Below, piece after piece: positions 23,882 to 31,892 of a stretch of DNA of 64,000 nucleotides (positions are counted from its first letter, which is position 1; each line of letters opens with the position of its first letter). Source of the DNA: DASSUW01 sp963759375 (GTDB lineage: Bacteria > Actinomycetota > Thermoleophilia > Solirubrobacterales > Solirubrobacteraceae); assembly GCA_963759375.1 (NCBI GenBank), contig CAVWYY010000001.1, positions 248,001-312,000 of the forward strand, read 5' to 3'. Both the position numbers and the translations under genes were made by a program. The notes below the pieces were generated by a model, which saw nothing but the letters and a program-made list of their open reading frames with translations, did not search any database and was not told the DNA's origin.

Positions 23882-25161
23882 AGCTCGTGATCGCGGCGAT
23901 GGCGGCCGCACTCCTCGTCGCCGGCTGCGGCGGCTCCAGCGACAGCTCGGACGAAGGCACGTCGGGCGGGACGGTCGAGGTCACGATGTGGCACGGCCAG
24001 GACGACAACGCGGGCAAGGTCCTCGGGCAGCTCGCGGACGACTTCAACCGTACCCACAAGGGCATCCACGTCAACGCCACGACCGGCGGCGTGGTGGCCG
24101 ACCAGATGCGCCAGAAGGTCACCACCGCGCTGGCGTCCGGCGAGTACCCGGACATCGCGTACATCTTCGGGTCCGACCTCGCGAACCTCGCGCGCTCTGA
24201 CAAGGTGATGGACCTGACCGACGCCGTGAACGAGCCCGGCTTCGGCTGGGACGATTACTACACCCCAGCCCGGGACGCCACGATGGTCAACGATCGCGTG
24301 CGCGCGCTGCCGGCGCTGATCGACGACCTGGCCGTGGTCTACAACAAGAAGCTGTTCGCAGCGGCCGGCGTGGACGAGCCCACCGAGGGTTGGACGTGGG
24401 ACGACTTCATCGCCACCTCGAAGGCGCTCACCGACCGTGACAAGGGCACGTTCGGCACCGCCTGGCCCGCGGTCGGCGACGAGGACACGGTGTGGCGCAT
24501 CTGGCCGCCGGTCTGGCAGGGCGGCGGCGAGATCATCACCGACGACGGCAAGGCCGGATTCGGCGGCGAGCCGGGCGAGCAGGCGTTCGAGATGGTCAAC
24601 CGGCTCGCGCAGGACGGATCGGTCTACGTCGACACCAAGCCGGACAGCGACCAGACCTACCAGCTGTTCAACAACGGCAAGATCGGCATGGTTGTGACCG
24701 GCCCGTGGCAGCTCCCGGACTTCATCGCGGCGAAGGTCGACTTCGGCGTCGCCCCGCTGCCGACGTTCGGCGGCGAGCCGCTGACGATCTCGGCGCCCGA
24801 CACGTGGACGATCTTCGACAACGGCGAGGCGCGCTCGAAGGCGGCGATCGAGTTTGTGCAGTGGCTCAACTCGCCCGAGCAGGACGCGAAGTGGGTGACC
24901 AAGGCGGGGTCGCTGCCGCTGCGCAAGGGCACGGCCGACCAGCCGGCGTGGGCGGCCTATCAGAAGGACGTGCCCGGGCTGTCGGTGTTCCTCGAGGCCC
25001 TCGACGGCGCGCGCGTGAAGCCGGCGAACCCCGCGTATCCGAAGGTCTCGGAGGCGGTCGGGCAGTCGCTCGTCGCCGTCCTGCTCAAGCGCTCCGATCC
25101 GTCCGACGCCCTGCAGCAGGCCGTACAGGCCAGTGATGCTGTCCTTGCCGGCGGCGGTTGA
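23878..25161 (+). CDS. ABC transporter sugar-binding lipoprotein
   Basis: 427 aa with a lipoprotein signal (MKLVIAAMAAALLVAGCGGS, lipobox VAGC). The mature part is a family 1 extracellular solute-binding protein: VEVTMWHGQDDNAGKVLGQLADDFN, LPALIDDLAVVYNKKLFAAAG, and FNNGKIGMVVTGPWQL. It captures a sugar or oligosaccharide outside the cell for the two permeases downstream. The 3' end overlaps the first permease by 26 nt. Confidence 0.93.
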   Translation: MKLVIAAMAAALLVAGCGGSSDSSDEGTSGGTVEVTMWHGQDDNAGKVLGQLADDFNRTHKGIHVNATTGGVVADQMRQKVTTALASGEYPDIAYIFGSDLANLARSDKVMDLTDAVNEPGFGWDDYYTPARDATMVNDRVRALPALIDDLAVVYNKKLFAAAGVDEPTEGWTWDDFIATSKALTDRDKGTFGTAWPAVGDEDTVWRIWPPVWQGGGEIITDDGKAGFGGEPGEQAFEMVNRLAQDGSVYVDTKPDSDQTYQLFNNGKIGMVVTGPWQLPDFIAAKVDFGVAPLPTFGGEPLTISAPDTWTIFDNGEARSKAAIEFVQWLNSPEQDAKWVTKAGSLPLRKGTADQPAWAAYQKDVPGLSVFLEALDGARVKPANPAYPKVSEAVGQSLVAVLLKRSDPSDALQQAVQASDAVLAGGG

Positions 25162-26056
25162 GCGCCGGCCGTCGCGCCTGCAGCGGGCCTTCGGCGAGAC
25201 GCCGACGGCGTGGCTGTGGGTCGCGCCGGCCGTCGTGATCATCCTCGGGCTGAGCCTGGTCCCGATGGGGTGGGCGCTGCTGCTGAGCTTCCAGAAGTCC
25301 GACCTCGTCACGCCGAGCACGTGGGTGGGATTTGACAACTACCGCCGGCTGGTCGACGACCCGACGTTCCGCGACGCGGTCAAGCACACACTGCTCTACA
25401 CGGCCGCGTTCGTGCCGCTGAGCATCGCCGGCGGCCTCGGGATGGCGCTGCTGCTCAACCGGCGCGTGCGGTTCGTCGGCATCTACCGGACGCTGGTGTT
25501 CGTCCCGTTCATCATGTCCGCGACCGCGCAGGGCGTGCTGTTCTCGTTCGTGTTCGACTCGCAGTTCGGCGTGGCCAACGCGCTGCTCGACACCGTCGGG
25601 ATCGCGCCGCAGGGCTTCCTCCAGGATCCCGGCCAGGCGCTGTGGGTGCTGGTGGCGATCGGGCTGTGGAGCGGCGTCGGCTTCTGCGTGATCGTCTACC
25701 TGGCGGCGCTGCAGGACATCCCGGGCGAGCTCGTGGAGGCGGCGTCGATCGACGGGGCGCGGAGGTGGGGCGTGTTCCTGCACGTCGTGCTGCCGGCACT
25801 GCGGCCGGTCACGGTGTTCCTGCTCGTCTGGCAGACGTTCCAGTCGCTGCAGCTGTTCGACCTCGTGTACGTGACGACGAAGGGCGGCCCGCTGCAGTCG
25901 ACGACCGTCGTCGTCCTCTACGTCTGGCAGCAGGCGTTCGAGTTCTTCAACGCCGGCTACGGCGCCGCGGCGGCGTACGTCCTCGCGTTCGGCCTGCTGG
26001 TGGTGGCGCTGGCCTGGGGCGTCTACCAGCGGCGGCGGGAGGCGCGGCTGGCATGA
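25136..26056 (+). CDS. Sugar ABC transporter permease (MalF/UgpA type)
   Basis: 306 aa from ATG 25136 (GTG 25133 is equally possible) with about six membrane helices. The EAA loop reads ELVEAASIDGARRWGVFLHVVLPALRP, the contact site for the ATPase. It pairs with the next permease in a CUT1-type importer. It overlaps the binding-protein gene upstream and the next permease by 4 nt. Confidence 0.93.
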   Translation: MLSLPAAVERRPSRLQRAFGETPTAWLWVAPAVVIILGLSLVPMGWALLLSFQKSDLVTPSTWVGFDNYRRLVDDPTFRDAVKHTLLYTAAFVPLSIAGGLGMALLLNRRVRFVGIYRTLVFVPFIMSATAQGVLFSFVFDSQFGVANALLDTVGIAPQGFLQDPGQALWVLVAIGLWSGVGFCVIVYLAALQDIPGELVEAASIDGARRWGVFLHVVLPALRPVTVFLLVWQTFQSLQLFDLVYVTTKGGPLQSTTVVVLYVWQQAFEFFNAGYGAAAAYVLAFGLLVVALAWGVYQRRREARLA

Positions 26057-26865
26057 GGCGGCCGTCGACCTGGCACCTGGTGCTGGCGCCGATGGCGCTG
26101 CTGTTCGCGCTGCCGCTGCTGTGGCTGATCGTGTCCTCGTTCATGACGAACGCGCAGATCAACAAGTTTCCGCCGACGATCATCCCTGACTCGCTGCACC
26201 TCGACGGCTACCGCTACGTGTTCGAGACCGGGCGGTTCGGGCGCTGGTTCCTGAACTCGACGATCGTGGCGTTCACGACCGTCGTGTCCAACCTCGTGTT
26301 CTGCTCGCTGGCCGGATACGCGTTCGCCCGCATGCACTTCCGCGGCTCGCGGGTGCTGCTGGCGCTGATGCTCGCGACGCTGGTCATCCCGTTCCAGCTG
26401 ACGATGATCCCGACGTTCCTGCTGTTCAAGCACCTCGGGCTGATCGACAGCCTCGGCGCGCTGATCCTGCCGTCGCTGGTCACGCCGTTCGGCGTGTTCC
26501 TGCTGCGGCAGTTCTTCGTCTCGCTGCCGCGCGAGATCGAGGAGGCGGCGTGGATCGACGGCTGCTCGCGGCTGGCGATCCTCGGCAAGGTCGTGCTCCC
26601 GCTGGCCCGGCCCGCGCTGAGCACGGTGGCCGTGCTGACCCTGCTCGCCGTCTGGAACGACCTCACCTGGCCGCTGATCGCGATCAACAGCGACACGCGC
26701 TACACGGTCCAGCTCGGCCTGGCCACCTATCAGGGCGCGCACCGCACGGAATGGTCGGCGGTGATGGCCGGCAACGTGCTCGTCACGATCCCGATCGTGA
26801 TCGCGTTCCTGCTCGCCCAGCGCACGTTCATCCGCTCGCTGACCTCGACGGCGGTGAAGGGATGA
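26053..26865 (+). CDS. Sugar ABC transporter permease (MalG/UgpE type)
   Basis: 270 aa with six membrane helices and the EAA loop EIEEAAWIDGCSRLAILGKVVLPLARP. It is the second permease of the CUT1 importer and overlaps genes on both sides by 4 nt. Its family handles oligosaccharides, glycerol phosphate or polyols; the substrate here must be inferred from the GH4 and SIS genes. Confidence 0.93.
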   Translation: MRRPSTWHLVLAPMALLFALPLLWLIVSSFMTNAQINKFPPTIIPDSLHLDGYRYVFETGRFGRWFLNSTIVAFTTVVSNLVFCSLAGYAFARMHFRGSRVLLALMLATLVIPFQLTMIPTFLLFKHLGLIDSLGALILPSLVTPFGVFLLRQFFVSLPREIEEAAWIDGCSRLAILGKVVLPLARPALSTVAVLTLLAVWNDLTWPLIAINSDTRYTVQLGLATYQGAHRTEWSAVMAGNVLVTIPIVIAFLLAQRTFIRSLTSTAVKG

Positions 26866-28037
26866 CCGCGAGCGCGATCTCCATCGAGCGCGTGACCAAG
26901 GTCTACGACGGCGGCGTGTGCGCGGTCGACGACGTCACGCTCGGGGTCCGGGCCGGCGAGTTCGTCGTGCTGGTCGGCCCGTCGGGCTGCGGCAAGTCGA
27001 CGCTGCTGCGGATGATCGCCGGCCTCGAGAAGGTCACCGCGGGCACGGTCCGGATCGGCGAGCGCGACGTGACGACCGTGCCGCCGCCGGATCGCGACAT
27101 CGCGATGGTGTTCCAGAACTACGCGCTGTACCCGCACAAGTCGGTGAAGGAGAACCTCGCGTTCGGGCTGCGCCAGCGGCGGACGCCGAAGGACGAGGTC
27201 GAGCGCCGGGTGGCGGCGATGGCCTCGCTTCTGGGGCTCGAGGGGCTGCTCGGCCGTCGTCCGGCGCAGCTCTCCGGCGGCCAGCGCCAGCGGGTCGCGA
27301 TGGGCCGCGCGCTGGTGCGCGAGCCGCGGGCGTTCCTGCTCGACGAGCCTTTGTCGAACCTCGACGCCAAGCTGCGCACGACCATGCGCGCCGAGCTCGC
27401 GCGGCTGCACGAGCGACTGGGCGTGACGACGGTCTACGTCACGCACGACCAGATCGAGGCGATGACGCTCGGGCAGCGTGTGGCGGTGCTGCGCGACGGC
27501 GTGCTCCAGCAGTTCGACGTGCCGCAGGAGCTGTTCCGGCGGCCGGTGAATCTCTTCGTCGCGGCGTTCATCGGCTCGCCGCCGATGAACCTCGTCGGCG
27601 CCCGGGTCGACGGCGACCGCGTCGCGTTCGCGGGCCACGCGCTGCCGCTGCCCGGCCGGGTCCCGGCGGGCGACGTCGTGCTCGGCATCCGGCCCGGGGC
27701 GTTCGAGCTCGACGGGCCGCGCGCCGATCCCGAGCTGGCGCGGATGGAGGTCGAGGCGGAGGTCGTCGAGGAGCTGGGCGACGAGGCGGTCGTGACGTTC
27801 CGGATCGACGCGCCGCCGGTCCAGGCCGACGCCGTCAAGGCGGCCACCGAGGACGTCGAGGAGGGGCGCCTGCTGGCCGACGACCGGGCCGCCCGCTTCT
27901 CGGCGCGGCTGCGCGGGCGCGTCGACGTCCGCTCCGGCGACCGCATCACACTCGCCGTCGACCACCGCGAGCTGCACCTGTTCGACCCGGCCGACGGCCG
28001 GGCGCTGCGCTCAGACCACGCGCACGTCGCGGGCTAG
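26862..28037 (+). CDS. Sugar ABC transporter ATPase (UgpC/MsmK/MalK type)
   Basis: 391 aa. Walker A GPSGCGKST is at about 40-48, then Q-loop VFQNYALYPHKSVKEN, signature LSGGQRQRVAMGRAL, Walker B FLLDEPLSNLDAKLR and H-loop VYVTHDQIEAM. A C-terminal TOBE domain of about 120 residues follows (LGIRPGAFEL). It energises the importer encoded upstream. Its last 27 nt overlap the convergent kinase gene. Confidence 0.95.
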   Translation: MTASAISIERVTKVYDGGVCAVDDVTLGVRAGEFVVLVGPSGCGKSTLLRMIAGLEKVTAGTVRIGERDVTTVPPPDRDIAMVFQNYALYPHKSVKENLAFGLRQRRTPKDEVERRVAAMASLLGLEGLLGRRPAQLSGGQRQRVAMGRALVREPRAFLLDEPLSNLDAKLRTTMRAELARLHERLGVTTVYVTHDQIEAMTLGQRVAVLRDGVLQQFDVPQELFRRPVNLFVAAFIGSPPMNLVGARVDGDRVAFAGHALPLPGRVPAGDVVLGIRPGAFELDGPRADPELARMEVEAEVVEELGDEAVVTFRIDAPPVQADAVKAATEDVEEGRLLADDRAARFSARLRGRVDVRSGDRITLAVDHRELHLFDPADGRALRSDHAHVAG

Positions 28038-28907
28038 CTGGACGGCCCGCGCGCCGTCGAGCCGGCCGGCGCCCGGCACCTCCGCGTTCGCCGCGGCGGT
28101 TCCGGTCGCGAGCGCGAGCGCGGCGGCCCAGTCGCCGCCGACGTCGAGCGCCGTGAGGAAGCCGCCGAGCGCCGCATCGCCGCTGCCGACCGGGTAGTGC
28201 CCGTGCACCGGCGGCGCGGCACGCAGCACCTGTCCGTAGGTCGTCGCGAGCTCGAGCCCGTCGGCGCCGTGGGTGATCGCCGCCGTGCGGTCGCCGCCGC
28301 CCGCGGCGGCGCGCAGGGCGTGGGCATCGGCCAGCCCGAGGTCGCCGGCCTCGCGTGCGTTCACCTTCACGAAGTCGGGTCCGGCGTCGAGGCCGGCGGC
28401 CAGGCCGGCTCCGCGCGCGTCGAGCGCGACCCGGGCGCCGGCGTCGCGGGCCACGCGCACGAGCCGGCGGTAGGCGTCGTCGGGCGCGCCGGGCGGCAGC
28501 GAGCCTGAGATCGCCACCCAGTGGACGCCGCTCGCCGCGCGCTCGACCGCGGCCTCGAGCTCGGCCCAGTGGCTGTCGTCGATGGCCGGTGCGGGCTCGT
28601 AGAACTCGGTGAGCGCGCCCTCGGCGGCGACGCTCAGCGCCATCCGCGTCTCGCCCGGTCCGGTGACGGCGTCGAGCGCAACGCCCTCGGCGGCCAGCGC
28701 GTCGGCGACCCAGCGGCCGGCGTGGCCGCCCAGCAACGCCACCGCGCGCACCTCGCCGCCCACGCTGCGCGCGGCCCGTGCCGCGTTGAGCGCCTTGCCG
28801 CCGGGGACCGCGACCACGTGGTGCGGGCGGTGGATCGCGCCGTGGGTGAGGGCGTCGATCTGGTGCGTGCGGTCGATCGCCGGCGAGGCGGCGACGAAGA
28901 CGATCAT
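28011..28907 (-). CDS. PfkB-family phosphosugar kinase (FruK/LacC type)
   Basis: 298 aa. The start MIVFVAASPAIDRTHQID and VPGGKALNAARAARSVGGEV are like 1-phosphofructokinase/tagatose-6-phosphate kinase, and the C-terminal GSGDAALGGF carries the catalytic Asp. It probably phosphorylates a ketose phosphate to a bisphosphate for aldolase cleavage. No aldolase is in the window. It is the third gene of the GH4-kinase-kinase operon, with a 4-nt overlap to the preceding kinase. Confidence 0.85.
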   Translation of the reverse strand: MIVFVAASPAIDRTHQIDALTHGAIHRPHHVVAVPGGKALNAARAARSVGGEVRAVALLGGHAGRWVADALAAEGVALDAVTGPGETRMALSVAAEGALTEFYEPAPAIDDSHWAELEAAVERAASGVHWVAISGSLPPGAPDDAYRRLVRVARDAGARVALDARGAGLAAGLDAGPDFVKVNAREAGDLGLADAHALRAAAGGGDRTAAITHGADGLELATTYGQVLRAAPPVHGHYPVGSGDAALGGFLTALDVGGDWAAALALATGTAAANAEVPGAGRLDGARAVQLARDVRVV

Positions 28908-29797
28908 GTGTGCGCGCGGGCCTCCGCGAGCGTGGCCTGCGCCGCGGTGCCGCCGGCCGCGCGGGTGCTGAGTGCGCCGCACGCGCAGGCGAGTCCGAGC
29001 GCCTCCTCGAGTCCTGCCTCCTCGAGCCACGCGGCCAGGAACCCGGCATCGAACGAGTCGCCGGCACCGGTCGCATCGACGGCATCGACGCGCGGCGCTG
29101 CCACGCGCACGAGATCGTCGCCGCGGACGGCCAGCGCTCCCTCCGCGCCGAGCTTGACCACCACGAGCGGCCCGCGGGCGGCGAGGTCGCGCGCGGCCGC
29201 ATCCACGTCGCCGTCGTCGCGGCCGGCGAGGCGCAGCGCCTCCTCGGCATTCGGGAACAGCACGTCGAACGCGTCGACCGGCACGTCCCAAGCTTCGCGC
29301 GGGTCCCAGCCGGTGTCGAGCGACGACGACCGCGCGCGGCCGGCCAGGGCGCGCAGGCCGGGGTGGAGGCCGGCTTGCAGGAACGGCGACGTGACGTGTA
29401 CGTGCCGCGCGGCGGCGAGCAGCTCGTCCGGTACGTCCTCGGCGCGCAATCGCGCGAGCGCGCCGGGCGCGGTGAGGATCGCCCGGTCGTCGGGGCGAGC
29501 GAGTGCGACGGTGATGCCGGTCGCCGCCTCCGGGTCCGTGATCACGCCGTCGACGGCGACGCCTGCGGCGCGCAGCGCGTCGATCGTCACGCGGCCGAGC
29601 GCGTCATCGCCCACGCAGGCGACGATCGCGACGTCCAGCCCGAGGCGCGCGGCACCGGCGGCCATGATCCCGCCGGATCCCCCGAGGACGAGCTCGGCGT
29701 GGTCGACGAGCTGCTCACGCTGCCCGAACTCCGGGACGACGTCGCCGCCGCGCAGGACGAGATCGACGTTCGCATCGCCGACGACGAGCAGGTCCAT
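28904..29797 (-). CDS. PfkB-family sugar kinase (ribokinase type)
   Basis: 297 aa from ATG 29797. VVGDANVDLVLRGG at the N-terminus, GGSGGIMAAGAARLGLDVAIVACVGDD, and the PfkB signature DATGAGDSFDAGF with the catalytic Asp are clear. It is more ribokinase/2-keto-3-deoxygluconate-kinase-like than the neighbouring kinase, so the two probably act on different intermediates. The start overlaps the GH4 stop by one base (TGATG). Confidence 0.9.
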   Translation of the reverse strand: MDLLVVGDANVDLVLRGGDVVPEFGQREQLVDHAELVLGGSGGIMAAGAARLGLDVAIVACVGDDALGRVTIDALRAAGVAVDGVITDPEAATGITVALARPDDRAILTAPGALARLRAEDVPDELLAAARHVHVTSPFLQAGLHPGLRALAGRARSSSLDTGWDPREAWDVPVDAFDVLFPNAEEALRLAGRDDGDVDAAARDLAARGPLVVVKLGAEGALAVRGDDLVRVAAPRVDAVDATGAGDSFDAGFLAAWLEEAGLEEALGLACACGALSTRAAGGTAAQATLAEARAHT

Positions 29798-31092
29798 CAG
29801 CCGCGGAGACCGGGTGCGAGCGCCTCGCTGTGCGCGGCGAGCAACTCGTCGCACACGGTGCGGATCGTGTCCAGGTCGAGCGAGGCGGAGGCGTTGGGAT
29901 CCAGCAACGCGGCCTGGTGGACGAGCTCACGGTCCTCCTCCAGCGCCGCGCGCACCGTCAGCTCGACCACGTTGAGGAACGTCCGGTTGAGCGCGGCGCA
30001 CTGCGCCGGCAGCGCGCCCACGCGGGTCGGCCGCACGCCGGTCCGGTCGACGACGCACGGTACCTCCACGCACGCGCCCTGCGGCAGGTTGTCGATCAGC
30101 CCGTCGTTGACGACGTTGCCGTAGACGACCTCCGGCGCGCCGGTCGTCATCGCGCGGATGATCAGCGGCGCGTACTCCAGGCTGCGCTCGATCTCGAAGC
30201 CGTCGCCGTTCGCGAGCCCCGTCTTGAGCTCCTCGTACAGGGCGAGGTTCTCTTCGCTGCGGCGCACGTACTCGTCGACCGGGATCCGGAAGCGCTCGAT
30301 CGCGGCGTCGTCGTGCATCAGCCACGGCAGGTACTCGGCCGAGTGCTCGCTCGACTCGGTGGGGAAGTAGCCGAAGCGGCGGTAGAGCTCGACGCGGACC
30401 GTGCGCCGCAGCTCCGGGTCGGCCTCGATCGCCCGGTCCAGCCGCGGGTAGAGGTCCTCGCCGTCGCGCTCGAAGCGCAGGATGAACGACTGGTGGTTGA
30501 CGCCCGCGCCGAGGAAAGTCACCTCCTCGAACGGCACGTCCGTGAGCTCGGCCAGCCGGCGGGTCGTGTGTTGGACCGAGTGGCAGAGCCCGACGATCCT
30601 CGTGTGCGGCGACCCGTGCGCGTAGGCCTGGCAGAGCATCGCCATCGGGTTCGTGTAGTTGAGCAGCCAGGCGTCCGGGCACAGCTCGGCCATGTCGCGC
30701 CCAATGCCGAGCATCACCGGGATCGTGCGCAGCGCCCGGAAGATCCCGCCGATCCCGAGCGTGTCGGCGATCGTCTGCCGCAGGCCATGGCGGGCAGGGA
30801 TCTCGAAGTCCTTCAGCGTGGCCGCGTGCCCGCCCACCTGGATCATGTTGATCGCGAAGTCCGCGCCGTCGAGCGCCGCCCGGCGGTCCAGGTGCGTGCT
30901 GATGTCGGGCGCGGCGCCGAGCTGCCCGGCCGTCCAGCGCGCCATCGCCTCCCCGGTCTCGAGCCGCTCGCGATCGATGTCGTGCAGGGCGACCTCGACC
31001 CCGCCCGCGAACTCCGGGAAACCGAGCAGGTCGCCAAGCAGGTCGCGCGTGAACTCGACGCTGCCGGCTCCGATGAAGGCGATGCGGGTCAT
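29797..31092 (-). CDS. Glycoside hydrolase family 4 (MelA-like alpha-galactosidase/alpha-glucosidase)
   Basis: 431 aa. The N-terminal NAD-binding fold starts IAFIGAGSVEFTRDLLGDLL; NYTNPMAM, GLCHSVQ (Cys and His that hold the Mn ion) and GAGVNHQSFIL are GH4 hallmarks. GH4 enzymes cleave glycosides by an NAD- and Mn-dependent oxidation-elimination route. MelA-type proteins act on unphosphorylated alpha-galactosides, which fits the ABC (not PTS) importer. It is first in a minus-strand operon with two sugar kinases and has a DeoR-type operator upstream. Confidence 0.92.
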   Translation of the reverse strand: MTRIAFIGAGSVEFTRDLLGDLLGFPEFAGGVEVALHDIDRERLETGEAMARWTAGQLGAAPDISTHLDRRAALDGADFAINMIQVGGHAATLKDFEIPARHGLRQTIADTLGIGGIFRALRTIPVMLGIGRDMAELCPDAWLLNYTNPMAMLCQAYAHGSPHTRIVGLCHSVQHTTRRLAELTDVPFEEVTFLGAGVNHQSFILRFERDGEDLYPRLDRAIEADPELRRTVRVELYRRFGYFPTESSEHSAEYLPWLMHDDAAIERFRIPVDEYVRRSEENLALYEELKTGLANGDGFEIERSLEYAPLIIRAMTTGAPEVVYGNVVNDGLIDNLPQGACVEVPCVVDRTGVRPTRVGALPAQCAALNRTFLNVVELTVRAALEEDRELVHQAALLDPNASASLDLDTIRTVCDELLAAHSEALAPGLRG

Positions 31093-31120
31093 GGCGGCGG
31101 AGCATGCCAGATCGTCCTGG

Positions 31121-31170
31121 CGATTGCACGAGTCTGCGCGAAATTGTTGCAATCGATCAAAATCACGCAA
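31121..31170. promoter_or_regulatory. Candidate DeoR-type operator, site 2, with a perfect dyad
   Basis: Bases 31148-31170 match the operator at 22955-22978 almost exactly on the opposite strand. They overlap a perfect 8-bp inverted repeat, CGATTGCA (31121-31128) with TGCAATCG (31148-31155), spacer 19 nt. It lies 29-78 nt upstream of the GH4 start. This ties the GH4-kinase operon and the importer operon to the same repressor. Confidence 0.65.
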
Positions 31171-31251
31171 ACTCAACCTCGCTTTGCAACGTATCCGTTC
31201 CAATTGCGTGCCAATCGACGCGCATCCGGCCGGGACCGGCCCTCGGGCCCG

Positions 31252-31257
31252 TAGCGT
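31252..31257 (+). promoter_or_regulatory. -10-like box of the alkyltransferase-like gene
   Basis: TAGCGT, 33 nt before ATG 31291. This gene has a strong AGAGGAGGA ribosome site at 31279-31287, unusual for this window, where most starts lack one. Confidence 0.35.
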
Positions 31258-31290
31258 CGCCCTCCGACATGCACGCGAGAGGAGGAACCC

Positions 31291-31599
31291 ATGGACCTGG
31301 ACCGGATGCGCGAGATCGTGGCAGGGATCCCGAAGGGCGGCTGGATGAGCTACGGCGACGTGGCGCGGGCGGCCGGCGGCACCGATCAGCATGCGCGGGC
31401 GCTCAACCAGCGCTTCATCCGCGAGAAGACGCCCGGCTCGCACCGTGTCCTCAAGTCGGACGGGACGGTCGGCGGCACCGCGCTCGGCGACCCGGCGGCG
31501 GTCCGGCGCCGGCTCGAGGGCGAGGGGCTCGAGTTCGAGGGCGGCCGGGCCAGCGCGGATGCACGGGTTCGCCCGCCCGACCTCGTGGAGGCGGCTTGA
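31291..31599 (+). CDS. Alkyltransferase-like (ATL) DNA-binding protein, MGMT family
   Basis: 102 aa, only the DNA-binding domain of O6-methylguanine methyltransferases: IPKGGWMSYGDVARAAGG, then HARALNQRFIRE and GSHRVLKSDGTVGG. The reactive PCHR Cys is replaced (PGSHRV), the mark of ATL proteins, which bind O6-alkylguanine and hand the lesion to nucleotide excision repair instead of repairing it. It has its own ribosome site and ends 21 nt before inverted-repeat element copy 2. Confidence 0.82.
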   Translation: MDLDRMREIVAGIPKGGWMSYGDVARAAGGTDQHARALNQRFIREKTPGSHRVLKSDGTVGGTALGDPAAVRRRLEGEGLEFEGGRASADARVRPPDLVEAA

Positions 31600-31620
31600 G
31601 GTGGGGCGCCGGCGAACGTC

Positions 31621-31832
31621 AACTGCGGCTGGGTGGGGAAGTGGCAGGGCCGGCCGCGGCGCGAGCGATTGTCGGGTTACTTCCCTCCAGGGGAATCAAC
31701 TCGACAATCGTCGCCTTTGTCAGCCCAGGGCCTACAAACTCGACGATCGTCGACTTTGTCGGCGCATGGCCGACAAACCCGACAATCGCCGCCGCGGCGG
31801 TCGCTCCCCCAGCCTCCCCACCCGGCGCAGTT
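31621..31832. repeat. Inverted-repeat element, copy 2 (212 bp)
   Basis: The left end AACTGCGGCTGGGTGGGGA (31621-31639) is inverted at the right end (31815-31832), with one gap and one mismatch. The terminus matches that of copy 1 (15212-15344) at all but one base over 19 nt, but the interior is different. The interior is made of 39-bp tandem palindromic repeats plus an outer 14-bp perfect pair (GCGATTGTCGGGTT at 31665-31678, inverted at 31776-31789). No transposase is inside. It lies between the ATL gene and murD. Confidence 0.8.
31699..31790. repeat. 39-bp tandem palindromic repeats inside element 2
   Basis: Units start at 31699, 31738 and 31777 (third one partial). Units 1 and 2 agree at 33 of 39 positions. 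Each unit has a CGACRATCGTCG palindrome followed by a hairpin TTTGTC...GGCC-A-CAAA. The period is 13 codons, so reading in the murD frame gives repeats such as TNSTIVDFVG. This is probably a side effect of the repeat length. Confidence 0.8.
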
Positions 31833-31892
31833 GCCGTTCGTCGGGGGACATCACACGGAAGGGTCCACGGCGGCTCGCTTGAATCTCCGGGC

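Noticed and set aside
31665..31790. CRISPR array
   Set aside because: The 39-bp units are contiguous and similar throughout, with no unique spacers and no cas genes nearby.
31104..31892. N-terminal extension of MurD containing a repeated peptide
   Set aside because: The frame is open only because the 39-bp repeats are divisible by three; the encoded sequence is unlike MurD and runs through another gene and a repeat element.
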